From: Oscillibacter sp. | GTDB taxonomy: Bacteria > Bacillota > Clostridia > Oscillospirales > Oscillospiraceae | Assembly (NCBI GenBank): GCA_017446225.1 | Contig: JAFSRH010000074.1 | Span: forward strand, 1-54,222 | Direction of reading: 5' to 3' | DNA length: 54,222 nt | Shown here: one piece after another, positions 1 to 7,634 of the stretch | Numbering within the stretch: the stretch's first letter is position 1 | Layout: every line of letters starts with the position of its first letter | Position numbers and translations under genes: made by a program | Notes under the pieces: generated by a model | Told to the model about the DNA's origin: nothing | Database searches by the model: none | The model's input: the letters and a program-made list of their open reading frames with translations, nothing else

Positions 1-73
1 CCGCAACTTTTACGGCGTCCGGAAGTTTTTGGTAGGTCTTTATCAACCGATTTCTTTCCTCATTGCTCAACAT
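1..73 (-). CDS. 5' end of an unrecognised gene (runs off the window)
   Basis: The reverse strand opens an ATG frame at 73 that is still open at the window edge after 24 codons (begins MLSNEERNRL). An AGAGGTG ribosome site lies six bases before the ATG, so this is probably a real gene start. The visible residues are hydrophilic and charged, with no signal peptide. I do not recognise the family. It is transcribed away from the recombinase locus and may be cargo of the same mobile segment. Confidence 0.5.
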   Translation of the reverse strand, partial: MLSNEERNRLIKTYQKLPDAVKVA

Positions 74-298
74 CACGCTCACCTCTTGCTTATTATATCA
101 CCATCTTACACTATTAGCAAGCATTTTATGGATTGCTATAACTGATTAACAATTCTGCAAAGGACTGTGGTTGGAGCCTTTCTTGAACCGTTGAGCGGTA
201 GGAGTCTGATACCAATCCACAGCATCCTTTACAGTGTAGCACAGACCTTGGAGAGGGTCTATAAAAACTACTACTCTATAATACAAGGAGTCAAATAT

Positions 299-472
299 AT
301 GAGCGAGCAAAAGGGCAACGGCGGACAGTCGCGCGGCACGAATACGGAAAAAAAAGTCCGGCGGCGGTTCTCTCCGGGACGTTCACACCACGAAAACGAA
401 GGACATCAGCAAGGACACCAGAAACAAGGCGTAACAGAAATGCCATGCCAGCACACAGGGGAGCGGTCATGA
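299..472 (+). CDS. small basic protein of unknown function, 57 aa
   Basis: The ATG at 299 follows an AAGGAG ribosome site, which is better than the ATG at 167 in the same frame. The product is highly charged and low-complexity: an N-terminal KGNGGQSRG stretch, a basic patch KKVRRRF near residues 19-25 and a run rich in His, Gln and Gly near 32-43. It has no membrane segment. Its stop codon falls in the loop of a strong terminator hairpin (455-497), so it looks like a one-gene transcript ahead of the recombinase. Function unknown; a small nucleic-acid-binding accessory protein of the mobile element is only a guess. Confidence 0.45.
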   Translation: MSEQKGNGGQSRGTNTEKKVRRRFSPGRSHHENEGHQQGHQKQGVTEMPCQHTGERS

Positions 473-497
473 TAGGCGCTCCCCTGTTCGATTTTTT
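455..497 (+). terminator. rho-independent terminator overlapping the end of the small gene
   Basis: An 11-bp perfect stem (455-465 with 477-487, containing GGGGAGCG/CGCTCCCC) is followed by a six-T run at 492-497. The TGA of the upstream 57-residue gene is in the loop. A longer frame that crosses this hairpin (from 445 or 469) is therefore unlikely to be a real gene over that part. Confidence 0.8.
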
Positions 498-711
498 CGC
501 AATCTATGCAATTCCGACTAACGCAGTTCTGGGATACTTCTCATCTTATCGAAAAAATGAGGACGATTCTGAAAAAAGTTACATACCTTACACTGAGAGT
601 GCGTATATTCCGGAGGCCAATGAAATATGCTGTGATTTCACGCATATTATCATAACAGACGGAATCGACTTGGATTCCAATGCCGCGGGGCTATATAATA
701 AGGAGGCTTCT

Positions 712-867
712 ATGGCGCAACTGCAAACCGAGTATACCGATGTCAAGGACGTGAAACATCAGGTGGAACACGTCATTGTCCCGGAAAACGACAAAAAGAC
801 CCGTGAACAGCTCATGGAGGAACTGTTTACCGCGCTGGCGGGAAATCAGAAATGGGTTTCCGCGTAG
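712..867 (+). CDS. small protein upstream of the recombinase, 51 aa
   Basis: The ATG at 712 has an ideal AAGGAGG site six bases upstream, whereas the longer frame from 445 crosses a terminator. The product begins MAQLQTEYTDVKDVKHQVEH, is acidic overall and has a predicted helical C-terminal half (REQLMEELFTALAG). It ends 41 bases before the serine recombinase, and the two are probably co-transcribed. Small genes in this position are common beside large serine recombinases and may encode accessory or directionality factors. That role is inferred from position only. Confidence 0.55.
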   Translation: MAQLQTEYTDVKDVKHQVEHVIVPENDKKTREQLMEELFTALAGNQKWVSA

Positions 868-908
868 CATATCCGCGAATTTCTCCATAAGAAAGGGGGG
901 AGTGTCCA

Positions 909-2438
909 ATGGCGATTGCGCTATATGCGCGGAAGTCCATTGAACGGGAAAACAGTATCAGTTGCGAGACACAGCTTGAATACTGCCGCTCCGTTCTCCG
1001 GCCCAATGAGCGGGACGAACAAATTATGACCTTCGTTGACAACGGCTTCTCTGGCGGCAACGTCAACCGCGATGGTTTCCAGAAGTTCATGCGGCTGGTA
1101 CGGCAAGGAAAAATACGGAAGGTTATCGTATACAAACTTGATCGTATCAGCCGTTCCCTTGCCGATTTCGTGAACATTTTACAGGAATTCAAGGAATACA
1201 AAGTCGAGTTCGTATCCTCTCAGGAATCGTTTGACACATCCTCCCCCTATGGGGAGATGATTGTCAAACTCCTGATGGTATTCGCCGAGTTTGAGCGAAC
1301 GTCAACAATTACCCGCGTTACGCAGGCTTACGCGCACCGCAGCGAGATGGGGTTCTATATGGGAGGCCGTCAGCCCTATGGATTCGAGCTAATCCCGACC
1401 GTGATTCACAATGTCAAGACCAAGAAACTCAATCCGATTCCATCCGAGGCGGCGCAGGTGCGCTATATATTCGAGGTTTACGCGCAGGAAAACGTGTCCT
1501 TACGGCGTCTACTGGATATTCTGATAGCGGAGGACAAGAACCCGTTGAACGGAAGCCACTGGACAACGGCGAAACTCTCCACGCTCTTGAAAAATCCAAT
1601 CTACGTCAAGGCCGATTCGGAGGTATACGACTACTACGAACGGCGTGGCGTACAGATAGCAACGGACGTTTCTATGTTCACCGGGGAATACGGGGCGCAA
1701 CTCTACGGGCGCACAAAGCATAAGCCGGACAACCCGGATTGGTCGGACATGAAGCTGGTACTCCTGACGCATTCCGGCCTTGTGGATTCCGACATCTGGC
1801 TGAAATGTCAGCGCAAATTGGAAAAGAACCGACAAATCACGAACAGCTACAGCAATCCCACAAGCTGGCTTGCCGGAAAGGTTATCTGTGAGAAATGCGG
1901 CCATACGATGACTACTATCAAGGGGAAAATCAACAAAAGCGGCGAAATACGGCGTTACTTCAACTGCACGGGAAAATCACACAAGAAAATCTGCACGGGG
2001 CCGAAAGTCTCCATCTATGCCGAAGATTTGGAGAACATGGTATACGACTGCATTTCCGCGAAGCTGTCCGAATTAAAGAGCGCAACGGGCGCAACGCGAA
2101 AGAGCGATTCCGCGGAAGTCAACGAACTGAAACTGAAGATAAAGGTTATCGAAAAACAGGAGAGTCAACTATTGGATACCATGCTGGCGGGTGGGTTCAA
2201 TGATGATTTGCTTGCCCTTGCGAATCAAAAGGCCGCGCAGTTCAAAAAGGATAAGCTGGCCTTGTATGAGCGCATGGAGGATTTGAAAAGTCGTGGGGAT
2301 GAAACAAGCATCGTTGTGAATCTGGCGAAGTCTTGGAAGACTGCCGATTACCAGCGAAAGAAAGCCGTCGCCATGATTATGATACATAGAATCATAATCT
2401 CGGAGGACGGCTCCGCTAAGATAGAGTGGAATATATAA
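909..2438 (+). CDS. large serine recombinase / site-specific integrase
   Basis: A 509-residue serine recombinase. Residues 1-150 form the resolvase catalytic domain; Ser10 in ALYARKS is the predicted nucleophile, followed by the usual Arg-rich motif KLDRISRS. Next come the recombinase DNA-binding region (about 160-300) and a zinc ribbon with CEKCGH near 327 and a second Cys pair near 350-360. The C-terminal part is a coiled-coil-like, Lys/Glu-rich stretch. Enzymes of this size (TndX/TnpX or phage-integrase type) catalyse insertion and excision of mobile elements through a Ser-DNA intermediate. The start is preceded by a GGGGGGAG purine run. It is followed by a terminator and a convergent ATPase gene. 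The element boundaries are not resolved in the window. Confidence 0.93.
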   Translation: MAIALYARKSIERENSISCETQLEYCRSVLRPNERDEQIMTFVDNGFSGGNVNRDGFQKFMRLVRQGKIRKVIVYKLDRISRSLADFVNILQEFKEYKVEFVSSQESFDTSSPYGEMIVKLLMVFAEFERTSTITRVTQAYAHRSEMGFYMGGRQPYGFELIPTVIHNVKTKKLNPIPSEAAQVRYIFEVYAQENVSLRRLLDILIAEDKNPLNGSHWTTAKLSTLLKNPIYVKADSEVYDYYERRGVQIATDVSMFTGEYGAQLYGRTKHKPDNPDWSDMKLVLLTHSGLVDSDIWLKCQRKLEKNRQITNSYSNPTSWLAGKVICEKCGHTMTTIKGKINKSGEIRRYFNCTGKSHKKICTGPKVSIYAEDLENMVYDCISAKLSELKSATGATRKSDSAEVNELKLKIKVIEKQESQLLDTMLAGGFNDDLLALANQKAAQFKKDKLALYERMEDLKSRGDETSIVVNLAKSWKTADYQRKKAVAMIMIHRIIISEDGSAKIEWNI

Positions 2439-2449
2439 GGATACCAAAA

Positions 2450-2480
2450 AGCGTTGGGGCGTTTGCCCTGACGCTCTTTC
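2450..2480. terminator. terminator between the convergent recombinase and ATPase genes
   Basis: The stem AGCGT(tg)GGGC / GCCC(tg)ACGCT, with a four-base loop and one internal mismatch, runs into a pyrimidine tract (ctttctttc). It lies just after the recombinase stop and before the stop of the opposing ATPase gene. Confidence 0.6.
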
Positions 2481-2500
2481 TTTCATCCGTTCCGTTTGCG

Positions 2501-3715
2501 TCAAGTCCAGTCCGTCTGCGTCAAAAAGTCCCGGATGTTCCGGTGTTTGATTCCGTTCCGGCTGAAGTCCAGCTCGTCCATTGTCACAACGTACTTTGGG
2601 AAGTTGTCCCGGATTCCATCGTAGGCACTGAACTCCCTGCGGATAGTCTCCTCAGACGCGAGCAGATAGGCGGCCTGTACGTAGAGTTTCTCCCCGCGCT
2701 TTTCGCAGACAAAATCAACTTCCCGTTCGCCGATTTTCCCTACCGTCACTTTATATCCCCTGCGCAACATCTCCATGTAGAGAATGTTTTCCAGTACGAG
2801 GTTAATATCTCTTCTATTGCTTCCAAAGACAGCTTCCCGTAGGCCGTGGTCAGAAATATAGTATTTCTCGTTCGTGGATAAAATCTGTTTTCCCTGCAAA
2901 TCCTCCCGGCTGGCCTGATATACCAGATAGGCGTCCTTACAGTATTTGACATAGTTCAATACCGTATCTGTGGATACCGTCCGGCGTTCGTTTTTCAGGA
3001 ATTTTGCGATAGAGGTTGCCGAAAAGACCGTCCCGGCGTTCGCCATCACATAGGCAATGATTCGTTCCAGCAAATCCACGTCTCGGACATGGTTCCGCTT
3101 CACAACGTCTTTCAGTACCACGGAATTATACAAATCCTCCAAGTATCTCATGCACGGTTCCGTTTCATATCGTAAGTTACCCAAATATGGCATACCCCCG
3201 ACTGTGAGATAGGTTTGAAACATCCGCGACTGTGAAGCGTCAGGAAAGATTTGCTGGTACAGTTCCGAAAACTCCGAAAAGGAAAACGGATAAATGACGA
3301 ACTCCACATAGCGTCCCCCAAGATAGGTAGCAAGTTCGCCGGACAGCAGTTTTGCGTTGGAGCCTGTCAGATAGATGTCGCAGTCTAAGGTAGCCCGTAA
3401 GGAATTGACGCATTTCTCCCAATTCGCAACCTCTTGAATTTCATCAAAGAACAGATACGCTTTGCCATTGATTACGGAAGCGCGTTTCAGAATTTCGCTG
3501 TGCAATGCTTCTGCGGTACAAAGTCCGACGTTTTCCATCTTCTCAAAATTGAGGATGATAAACTGTTCGGAATGGATACCAGAAGCAAGCAACTCCTGTT
3601 GAATGAGTTCCAGCATGACGGACTTGCCGCTACGACGAATGCCAGTCAGAACTTTGACAAGTTCCCCATTGATGAAAGGTCGGATTTGTTTCATATAGGA
3701 TTCCCGTTGAATCAT
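2501..3715 (-). CDS. AAA family ATPase with DUF4143 domain, 404 aa
   Basis: Walker A is GIRRSGKS at residues 25-32 and Walker B is YLFFDE ending at about 92. These form the N-terminal AAA_14 domain (about 15-150). The remainder (about 190-370) matches the DUF4143 pattern, including a C-terminal piece (GEREVDFVCEKRGEKLYVQAAY) that resembles a PD-(D/E)xK-like fold. Such proteins are widespread in gut Firmicutes and archaea, often in mobile or variable regions, and their cellular role is not established. The start has AAAGGAGCG upstream. It is convergent with the serine recombinase and probably part of the same acquired segment. Confidence 0.88.
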   Translation of the reverse strand: MIQRESYMKQIRPFINGELVKVLTGIRRSGKSVMLELIQQELLASGIHSEQFIILNFEKMENVGLCTAEALHSEILKRASVINGKAYLFFDEIQEVANWEKCVNSLRATLDCDIYLTGSNAKLLSGELATYLGGRYVEFVIYPFSFSEFSELYQQIFPDASQSRMFQTYLTVGGMPYLGNLRYETEPCMRYLEDLYNSVVLKDVVKRNHVRDVDLLERIIAYVMANAGTVFSATSIAKFLKNERRTVSTDTVLNYVKYCKDAYLVYQASREDLQGKQILSTNEKYYISDHGLREAVFGSNRRDINLVLENILYMEMLRRGYKVTVGKIGEREVDFVCEKRGEKLYVQAAYLLASEETIRREFSAYDGIRDNFPKYVVTMDELDFSRNGIKHRNIRDFLTQTDWT

Positions 3716-3785
3716 ACCGCGTCACGCTCCTTTGAGGAACAGTATATCACGTTTATAAAAGATAAACAAGCGTAAATTCAAAAAT

Positions 3786-4319
3786 TTATCGACTATAATA
3801 GACAAAAAACGCATCAGGACAGCTTGTCCCAATGCTTGTTCTGTGGTAGAATCTACTTAACTTGTTATGGTTCGTCTCGCCGAAGCGCTGAAAGTGTACG
3901 ATTTCGCGGGCGCGCAAGAAGCGGATGACATCATTGACATCCGGGTCATCGGACAGGCGGAGAATGTTGTCATAGGTCACGCGCGCCTTCTGTTCCGCGG
4001 CGAGATCTTCCGTGAGGTCGGCGATAAGGTCCCCTTTGACCTGCATGGAAGCGGCGTTCCACGGGAAACCGGAAGCGGCGGTTGGATACACGCCGGCGGT
4101 ATGGTCTACAAAGTAGGCGTCAAATCCGGCCTGTTTTATTTGATCTTCCGTCAGGTTCCGGGTTAATTGGTGCACAATGGTTCCTACCATTTCGAGATGT
4201 CCCAATTCTTCGGTACCAATATCCGTCAGCAGTCCCTTGAGTTCCGGATACGGCATGGAAAAGCGCTGGCTGAGATAACGGAGAGAAGCGCCTAATTCGC
4301 CGTCCGGGCCGCCGTACAG
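3786..4319 (-). pseudogene. cotJC: cotJC-type manganese catalase, truncated at both ends
   Basis: The reverse strand reads continuous CotJC/manganese catalase sequence from YGGPDGELG (near 4316) through SMPYPELKG, TDIGTEELGHLEMV, FVDHTAGVYPT and AAEQKARVTYDNI to HFQRFGE (near 3868). The roughly 30 residues that should precede YGGPDGEL are absent; at that point the sequence joins the end of the nuclease gene at 4342. After HFQRFGE the frame continues into 26 unrelated residues and stops at 3786. The metal-ligand motifs EELGHLE and REIVHF are intact, but both termini are lost. An open frame from the internal ATG at 4256 could still give a 156-residue product. I read this as a relic of an original spore-coat gene broken by insertions on both sides. 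Confidence 0.8.
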
Positions 4320-4341
4320 CCACAGACTATGGTAATCGCCG

Positions 4342-4923
4342 TCACGAAAAATCCGCGATCAGACGGCCGCTCAAATCGGACAGGGATTTCAGGGCGCCGA
4401 GGGAACTGTACCCGAAATCCTGCGTCAGACTGTCCCACTGCATGAAGCCAAGGCAATGTTCCCGGGGCGTCCCGCCGACAAGCGTCCGGATTCGGGAAAG
4501 GTGCTCTTCCATGGCGAGAATGTCGGACAGGCGGGAGCTTGCGCCGTGGTCAACGTTCACCAGCAGGCCGTACTTCGCGCCGGACACGAGGCAGTATCCG
4601 ACCAGTTGCGACCACTCTTTCAAGCCCGCGCTGTCCATGCGTTTGACTTCCAGAATCAGGAGTTCAAACTTCCGGCTGTCGGTGACCAGCGCGAAAATAT
4701 CAAGATTGAGCGGCGGGACCGTCCGGGCAAAGGTACGCGCGCAGGCGCACGCCTCCGGATGTTCCCGCGAAATCCGTTCCAGATTCGTTTTTAATTCCCC
4801 AATGCCCCAGAACACGTACAACGTACGCCGTTTCGCGGCGCGGAAATTGCTTTTCAACTGCGCCTCAATAAAACGCCGGATTTCCGGGTAATAGGAAACT
4901 TCATTCCGTTTACTGTTCAACAA
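4342..4923 (-). CDS. small PD-(D/E)xK nuclease, probable restriction subunit
   Basis: About 193 residues from a TTG start at 4923. The start sits 6 bases after AAGAGG and overlaps the end of the upstream gene by 14 bases, so translational coupling is likely; an ATG at 4980 in the same frame would overlap by 71 bases. The nuclease signature is LDIFAL with Asp75, followed by LLILEVKR with Glu92 and Lys94 (numbered from the TTG), the spacing expected of a PD-(D/E)xK core. The N-terminal part is helical and basic. It is the last gene of the methylase operon, so a role in cleaving unmethylated or foreign DNA is the simplest reading. I do not recognise a specific restriction enzyme family. Confidence 0.7.
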   Translation of the reverse strand: MLNSKRNEVSYYPEIRRFIEAQLKSNFRAAKRRTLYVFWGIGELKTNLERISREHPEACACARTFARTVPPLNLDIFALVTDSRKFELLILEVKRMDSAGLKEWSQLVGYCLVSGAKYGLLVNVDHGASSRLSDILAMEEHLSRIRTLVGGTPREHCLGFMQWDSLTQDFGYSSLGALKSLSDLSGRLIADFS

Positions 4924-6295
4924 GCAAATCCTCTTCCGTGATTTCGCGGACCCGCATTTTATACGGATTCTCCGCGTCAAAGGCGATCAGTTTCCGGTAC
5001 GCCTCCGGATTTTCCGGGCCAATCAGCGCGCCGCGCCCGTTGGCGGCAATCACCAGCGGCGTCAACAGGTCCGGACGCCGCATTTCCACGCACAGGGCGG
5101 GATCGGCTTTCGTGTGGCGTTCGAGGATTTCGACATAGCCTCTGGGACGCTTGCCCGTCAGTTCGGAGTTCTCGTCCGCGATGACATAGGCGGCGGCCTG
5201 ACAGAGTTGCCCAACCGGGTAACCGGCATTCCGGGAAGGGCCGTACAGGAGCCGTTGACTGTCGCTCCGGTACACGGACAGCAGGAAGTTTACGTTCACG
5301 CGTTCCGCGCGATACGTCCGCGCGGCCATCAGGGGGACGGAACGTACGAGCGTTTCCACGCGGGAGAGCGTGTCCTTGCACAGAATCGGGAACGGATTGA
5401 TCAGGCGTCCCGCTTCCCGGAAACAGGCCCGGAGCCGGTCATACGGCGCGTGTTCGCACCCGAGCACGGCGCAGAAATGCCGCGCGTGGAGATAGTGTCC
5501 GCCCCTGATTTCGGGCGGCAGACGGGGGTCGTTTTCGGCGGGATGTACCGTGGAGGGCGTAACGCGCAGGTCGCACTGTTCGCAGGGTTTGGCGCTATGG
5601 GTCCGCTGTTGGAGCTTACGGTTTTCCGTCTGGGCGGCCGCCTTGGCGCGAAACGCGAACGCGCCGAACTGGGCGTACTGGTCCAGCAGTACGCGCAGTT
5701 TAAAGCCCTTGTTCCAGTGCGGATAATAGGGGTCGCCGGTACAATGGATGTTCGGATGGTTCCAGTTGATTTGATCCGGAATACAGCCAACGGAACAGAG
5801 CAAATGACACAAGTCATAGACGAACCGGAAATGAAAGCCCGTAATTTCAAAGGAAATCGTCTGGCGTTCGTCCGAAAATCTGCGGTGTGACTTCGCCAGA
5901 CTTCCGATCGTGTCGGCCAGTCCGGCAATAAAGCGGCGTTTCATATTGTCGTCCACCAGTTCGGGAAGCAGTCGGCCGATGTCGGCGTTCTGGCGTACGT
6001 TGCCCTCGCAGGGGAGGCCGTAACGAATCAGGTCCGCCCTGAGCGGGGCAAGGTCGCCTTCACAAAAGACGTCCCACTTGCCGCTTGACGGAAACTGATA
6101 GCACACCGAAAACCCGTAAACGGCGCGGAACATGGGTCCGACTTTACGCTGAATGTCTTGGGAGACCTGTCCGGCGCGTTCGGCGCTTTGGCCCCATTTA
6201 TTGTAAGGAAGCCGGATTTTAAAACGGTCCGCCGCGCTCCCGAACTGTCCGCCTCCAATGATAAGGCCCAGCAGATAAGCCTTGTCCGTATTCAT
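4910..6295 (-). CDS. protein with two degenerate LAGLIDADG-like motifs, 461 aa
   Basis: Two segments fit the LAGLIDADG helix pattern: LLGLIIGGG (residues 8-16) and IAGLADTIG (123-131). In homing endonucleases the eighth position of this nonapeptide is the metal-binding acid; here it is Gly15 and Ile130, so cleavage by this fold looks lost. A DNA-binding role would then resemble other catalytically dead LAGLIDADG proteins such as WhiA. The middle has Cys/His pairs (CEQC near 240, then HARHFC and LGCEH near 277-291) that might bind zinc. The C-terminal third is unrecognised. The ATG overlaps the methylase stop (ATGA) and follows AAAGGAG. Its place between methylase and nuclease suggests a recognition or specificity subunit; that is inference. 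Confidence 0.65.
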   Translation of the reverse strand: MNTDKAYLLGLIIGGGQFGSAADRFKIRLPYNKWGQSAERAGQVSQDIQRKVGPMFRAVYGFSVCYQFPSSGKWDVFCEGDLAPLRADLIRYGLPCEGNVRQNADIGRLLPELVDDNMKRRFIAGLADTIGSLAKSHRRFSDERQTISFEITGFHFRFVYDLCHLLCSVGCIPDQINWNHPNIHCTGDPYYPHWNKGFKLRVLLDQYAQFGAFAFRAKAAAQTENRKLQQRTHSAKPCEQCDLRVTPSTVHPAENDPRLPPEIRGGHYLHARHFCAVLGCEHAPYDRLRACFREAGRLINPFPILCKDTLSRVETLVRSVPLMAARTYRAERVNVNFLLSVYRSDSQRLLYGPSRNAGYPVGQLCQAAAYVIADENSELTGKRPRGYVEILERHTKADPALCVEMRRPDLLTPLVIAANGRGALIGPENPEAYRKLIAFDAENPYKMRVREITEEDLLVEQ

Positions 6296-7362
6296 GACTC
6301 CCGGCTCCTTTCACAAAACACCTGACGGTAAATGGACTCGGCGATACCCCGGGCCAGTTCCACGGGGACCGCGTTTCCGATGACTTTGTACATGGCGGTG
6401 ATATTCCGGGGGGTATCCGTCAGGAAGCGGAAGGCGTCCGGAAACGTCTGAATCCGCGCGACTTCCCGCACGGTATAACGCCGGTTTTCCGTGGGGTGGA
6501 CGATGCCGCAGTTCTCCGGCTGCGCGGACGCCGTGATGGTCCCGCAGATTTCATGGCGCGAAAAACGGCGGTAGAAGTTCGGGGAGTGGTACTTTCGCAT
6601 ATCGTCCCGGATTTTCCGGAAGCGCGGCGAGAGGAATTCGTACGGGACATCCTTCCACGAACCGCCCTCCGGGATATGGGAAATCATGGCCATCTGCTGA
6701 GGGGAAAGGGGCCAGTCCACATGATTCTGGGCCGTCTCCGGCACGTTCAAAATATGCGCAATGGTCAGGTTTTTACGGGGCTGTTTCGGCGGGAACTCGT
6801 AACGGATTTTCAAATCTTCCCGGACGCCGACAAAAAAGACCCTCTGCCGGTTCTGCGGCACGCCGTAATCGGCCGCGTTGACCAGCCGGTAACAGACATC
6901 GTACCCGATATTCCGGACTTTGGACAGGTCGTCCCGGATCACGTCCGGCAAAACGCGCCCGTCCTCGTACTTCGTGGACAGCAGGCCTTTGACGTTTTCA
7001 AAGACCACTACCTTTGGCATTTTGCTTTCAATCACGCGCAGACACTCCTTGTAGAGCATTCCGCGGGAATCGTAAATGCCCTTCCGGTTTCCGGCGTTGG
7101 AGAACGGCTGACACGGAAAGCCCGCCGTGATGACGTCGCCGTCCGGGATTTCGTCCTCCGGGACGTCCAGAATATTCCGCCCGTCAATGTTGCCAAGGCC
7201 GTTGAGCGTATAGACCGCGCGGGCGTCCGGGTCAAAGTCATTGGCCCAGACGATACGGAATCCGGCCTTCCGGAAACCGAGGTCCAGTCCGCCGCACCCC
7301 GAAAACAGGGAAATCAGGCGCGGAGCCGGATTCGTATTCGATTCGTCCGTTTTTATACCCAT
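6292..7362 (-). CDS. dcm: DNA (cytosine-5-)-methyltransferase
   Basis: A 356-residue C5 methyltransferase with motifs in canonical order: I LFSGCGGLDLGF (residues 19-30, AdoMet site), IV GFPCQPFSNAG with catalytic Cys84, VI ENVKG (about 122-126), VIII QNRQRVFFVG (about 170-179), IX REVARIQTFPDAF and X GNAVPVELA. The segment before motif IX that sets the target sequence is short, as in single-specificity type II enzymes. I place the start at 7362 because the promoter at 7403-7431 predicts transcription from about 7396; the longer frame from 7449 would begin upstream of it. First gene of a tight three-gene operon. The recognised sequence cannot be read from the protein. Confidence 0.95.
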   Translation of the reverse strand: MGIKTDESNTNPAPRLISLFSGCGGLDLGFRKAGFRIVWANDFDPDARAVYTLNGLGNIDGRNILDVPEDEIPDGDVITAGFPCQPFSNAGNRKGIYDSRGMLYKECLRVIESKMPKVVVFENVKGLLSTKYEDGRVLPDVIRDDLSKVRNIGYDVCYRLVNAADYGVPQNRQRVFFVGVREDLKIRYEFPPKQPRKNLTIAHILNVPETAQNHVDWPLSPQQMAMISHIPEGGSWKDVPYEFLSPRFRKIRDDMRKYHSPNFYRRFSRHEICGTITASAQPENCGIVHPTENRRYTVREVARIQTFPDAFRFLTDTPRNITAMYKVIGNAVPVELARGIAESIYRQVFCERSRES

Positions 7363-7402
7363 ACAGTCCGTCACCTGTCCCTCTGCCGCTGAATTGTCAA
7401 AA

Positions 7403-7431
7403 ATTTTAGCATACGCGGCGGGAGATGTCAA
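7403..7431 (-). promoter_or_regulatory. sigma-A-type promoter of the methylase operon
   Basis: On the reverse strand a perfect TTGACA (7426-7431) is separated by 17 bases from TAAAAT (7403-7408). It predicts a leader of about 35 bases before the ATG at 7362. Confidence 0.8.
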
Positions 7432-7564
7432 GGACATTTCAAGCCTCAAAAATCAGAGAAATGGGACTGTTTGCGGACATTTCCGGAAGTTTTACGGGAA
7501 TATGTAAGGGATTTCGGCGTAACGGTTCCCATAGAGCGGTTCCGTGCCGGACGGGCGGGGCGGC

Positions 7565-7593
7565 TTGCAATTTCTTCCGCGCCTGTGTATAAT
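7565..7593 (+). promoter_or_regulatory. sigma-A-type promoter of the NACHT gene
   Basis: TTGCAA (7565-7570), a 17-base spacer and a perfect TATAAT (7588-7593). The predicted start site near 7600 excludes the frame's first ATG at 7599 and supports the ATG at 7635. It is back-to-back with the methylase promoter, about 135 bases away. Confidence 0.8.
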
Positions 7594-7634
7594 AAGCAAT
7601 GACGCCACGCTTGAAAGGCCGGGGAGGGAATTAT

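Noticed and set aside
445-711. Open frame extending the 51-aa gene upstream to 445 or 469
   Set aside because: It crosses a strong rho-independent terminator (455-497) and has no ribosome site, whereas ATG 712 has an ideal one.
3868-3880. Exact attachment site of the serine recombinase element
   Set aside because: The cotJC homology break is near 3868, but the other end of the element is outside the window, so a core dinucleotide or att repeat cannot be identified.
5114-5890. 258-aa plus-strand frame opposite the LAGLIDADG-like gene
   Set aside because: It is a shadow of the real gene on the other strand. It has no ribosome site or recognisable domain, and it lies opposite a gene with clear operon overlaps.
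7363-7449. Longer N-terminus for the cytosine methyltransferase (ATG 7449)
   Set aside because: The consensus promoter at 7403-7431 lies inside that extension, and family homology begins only after residue 14 of the shorter form.
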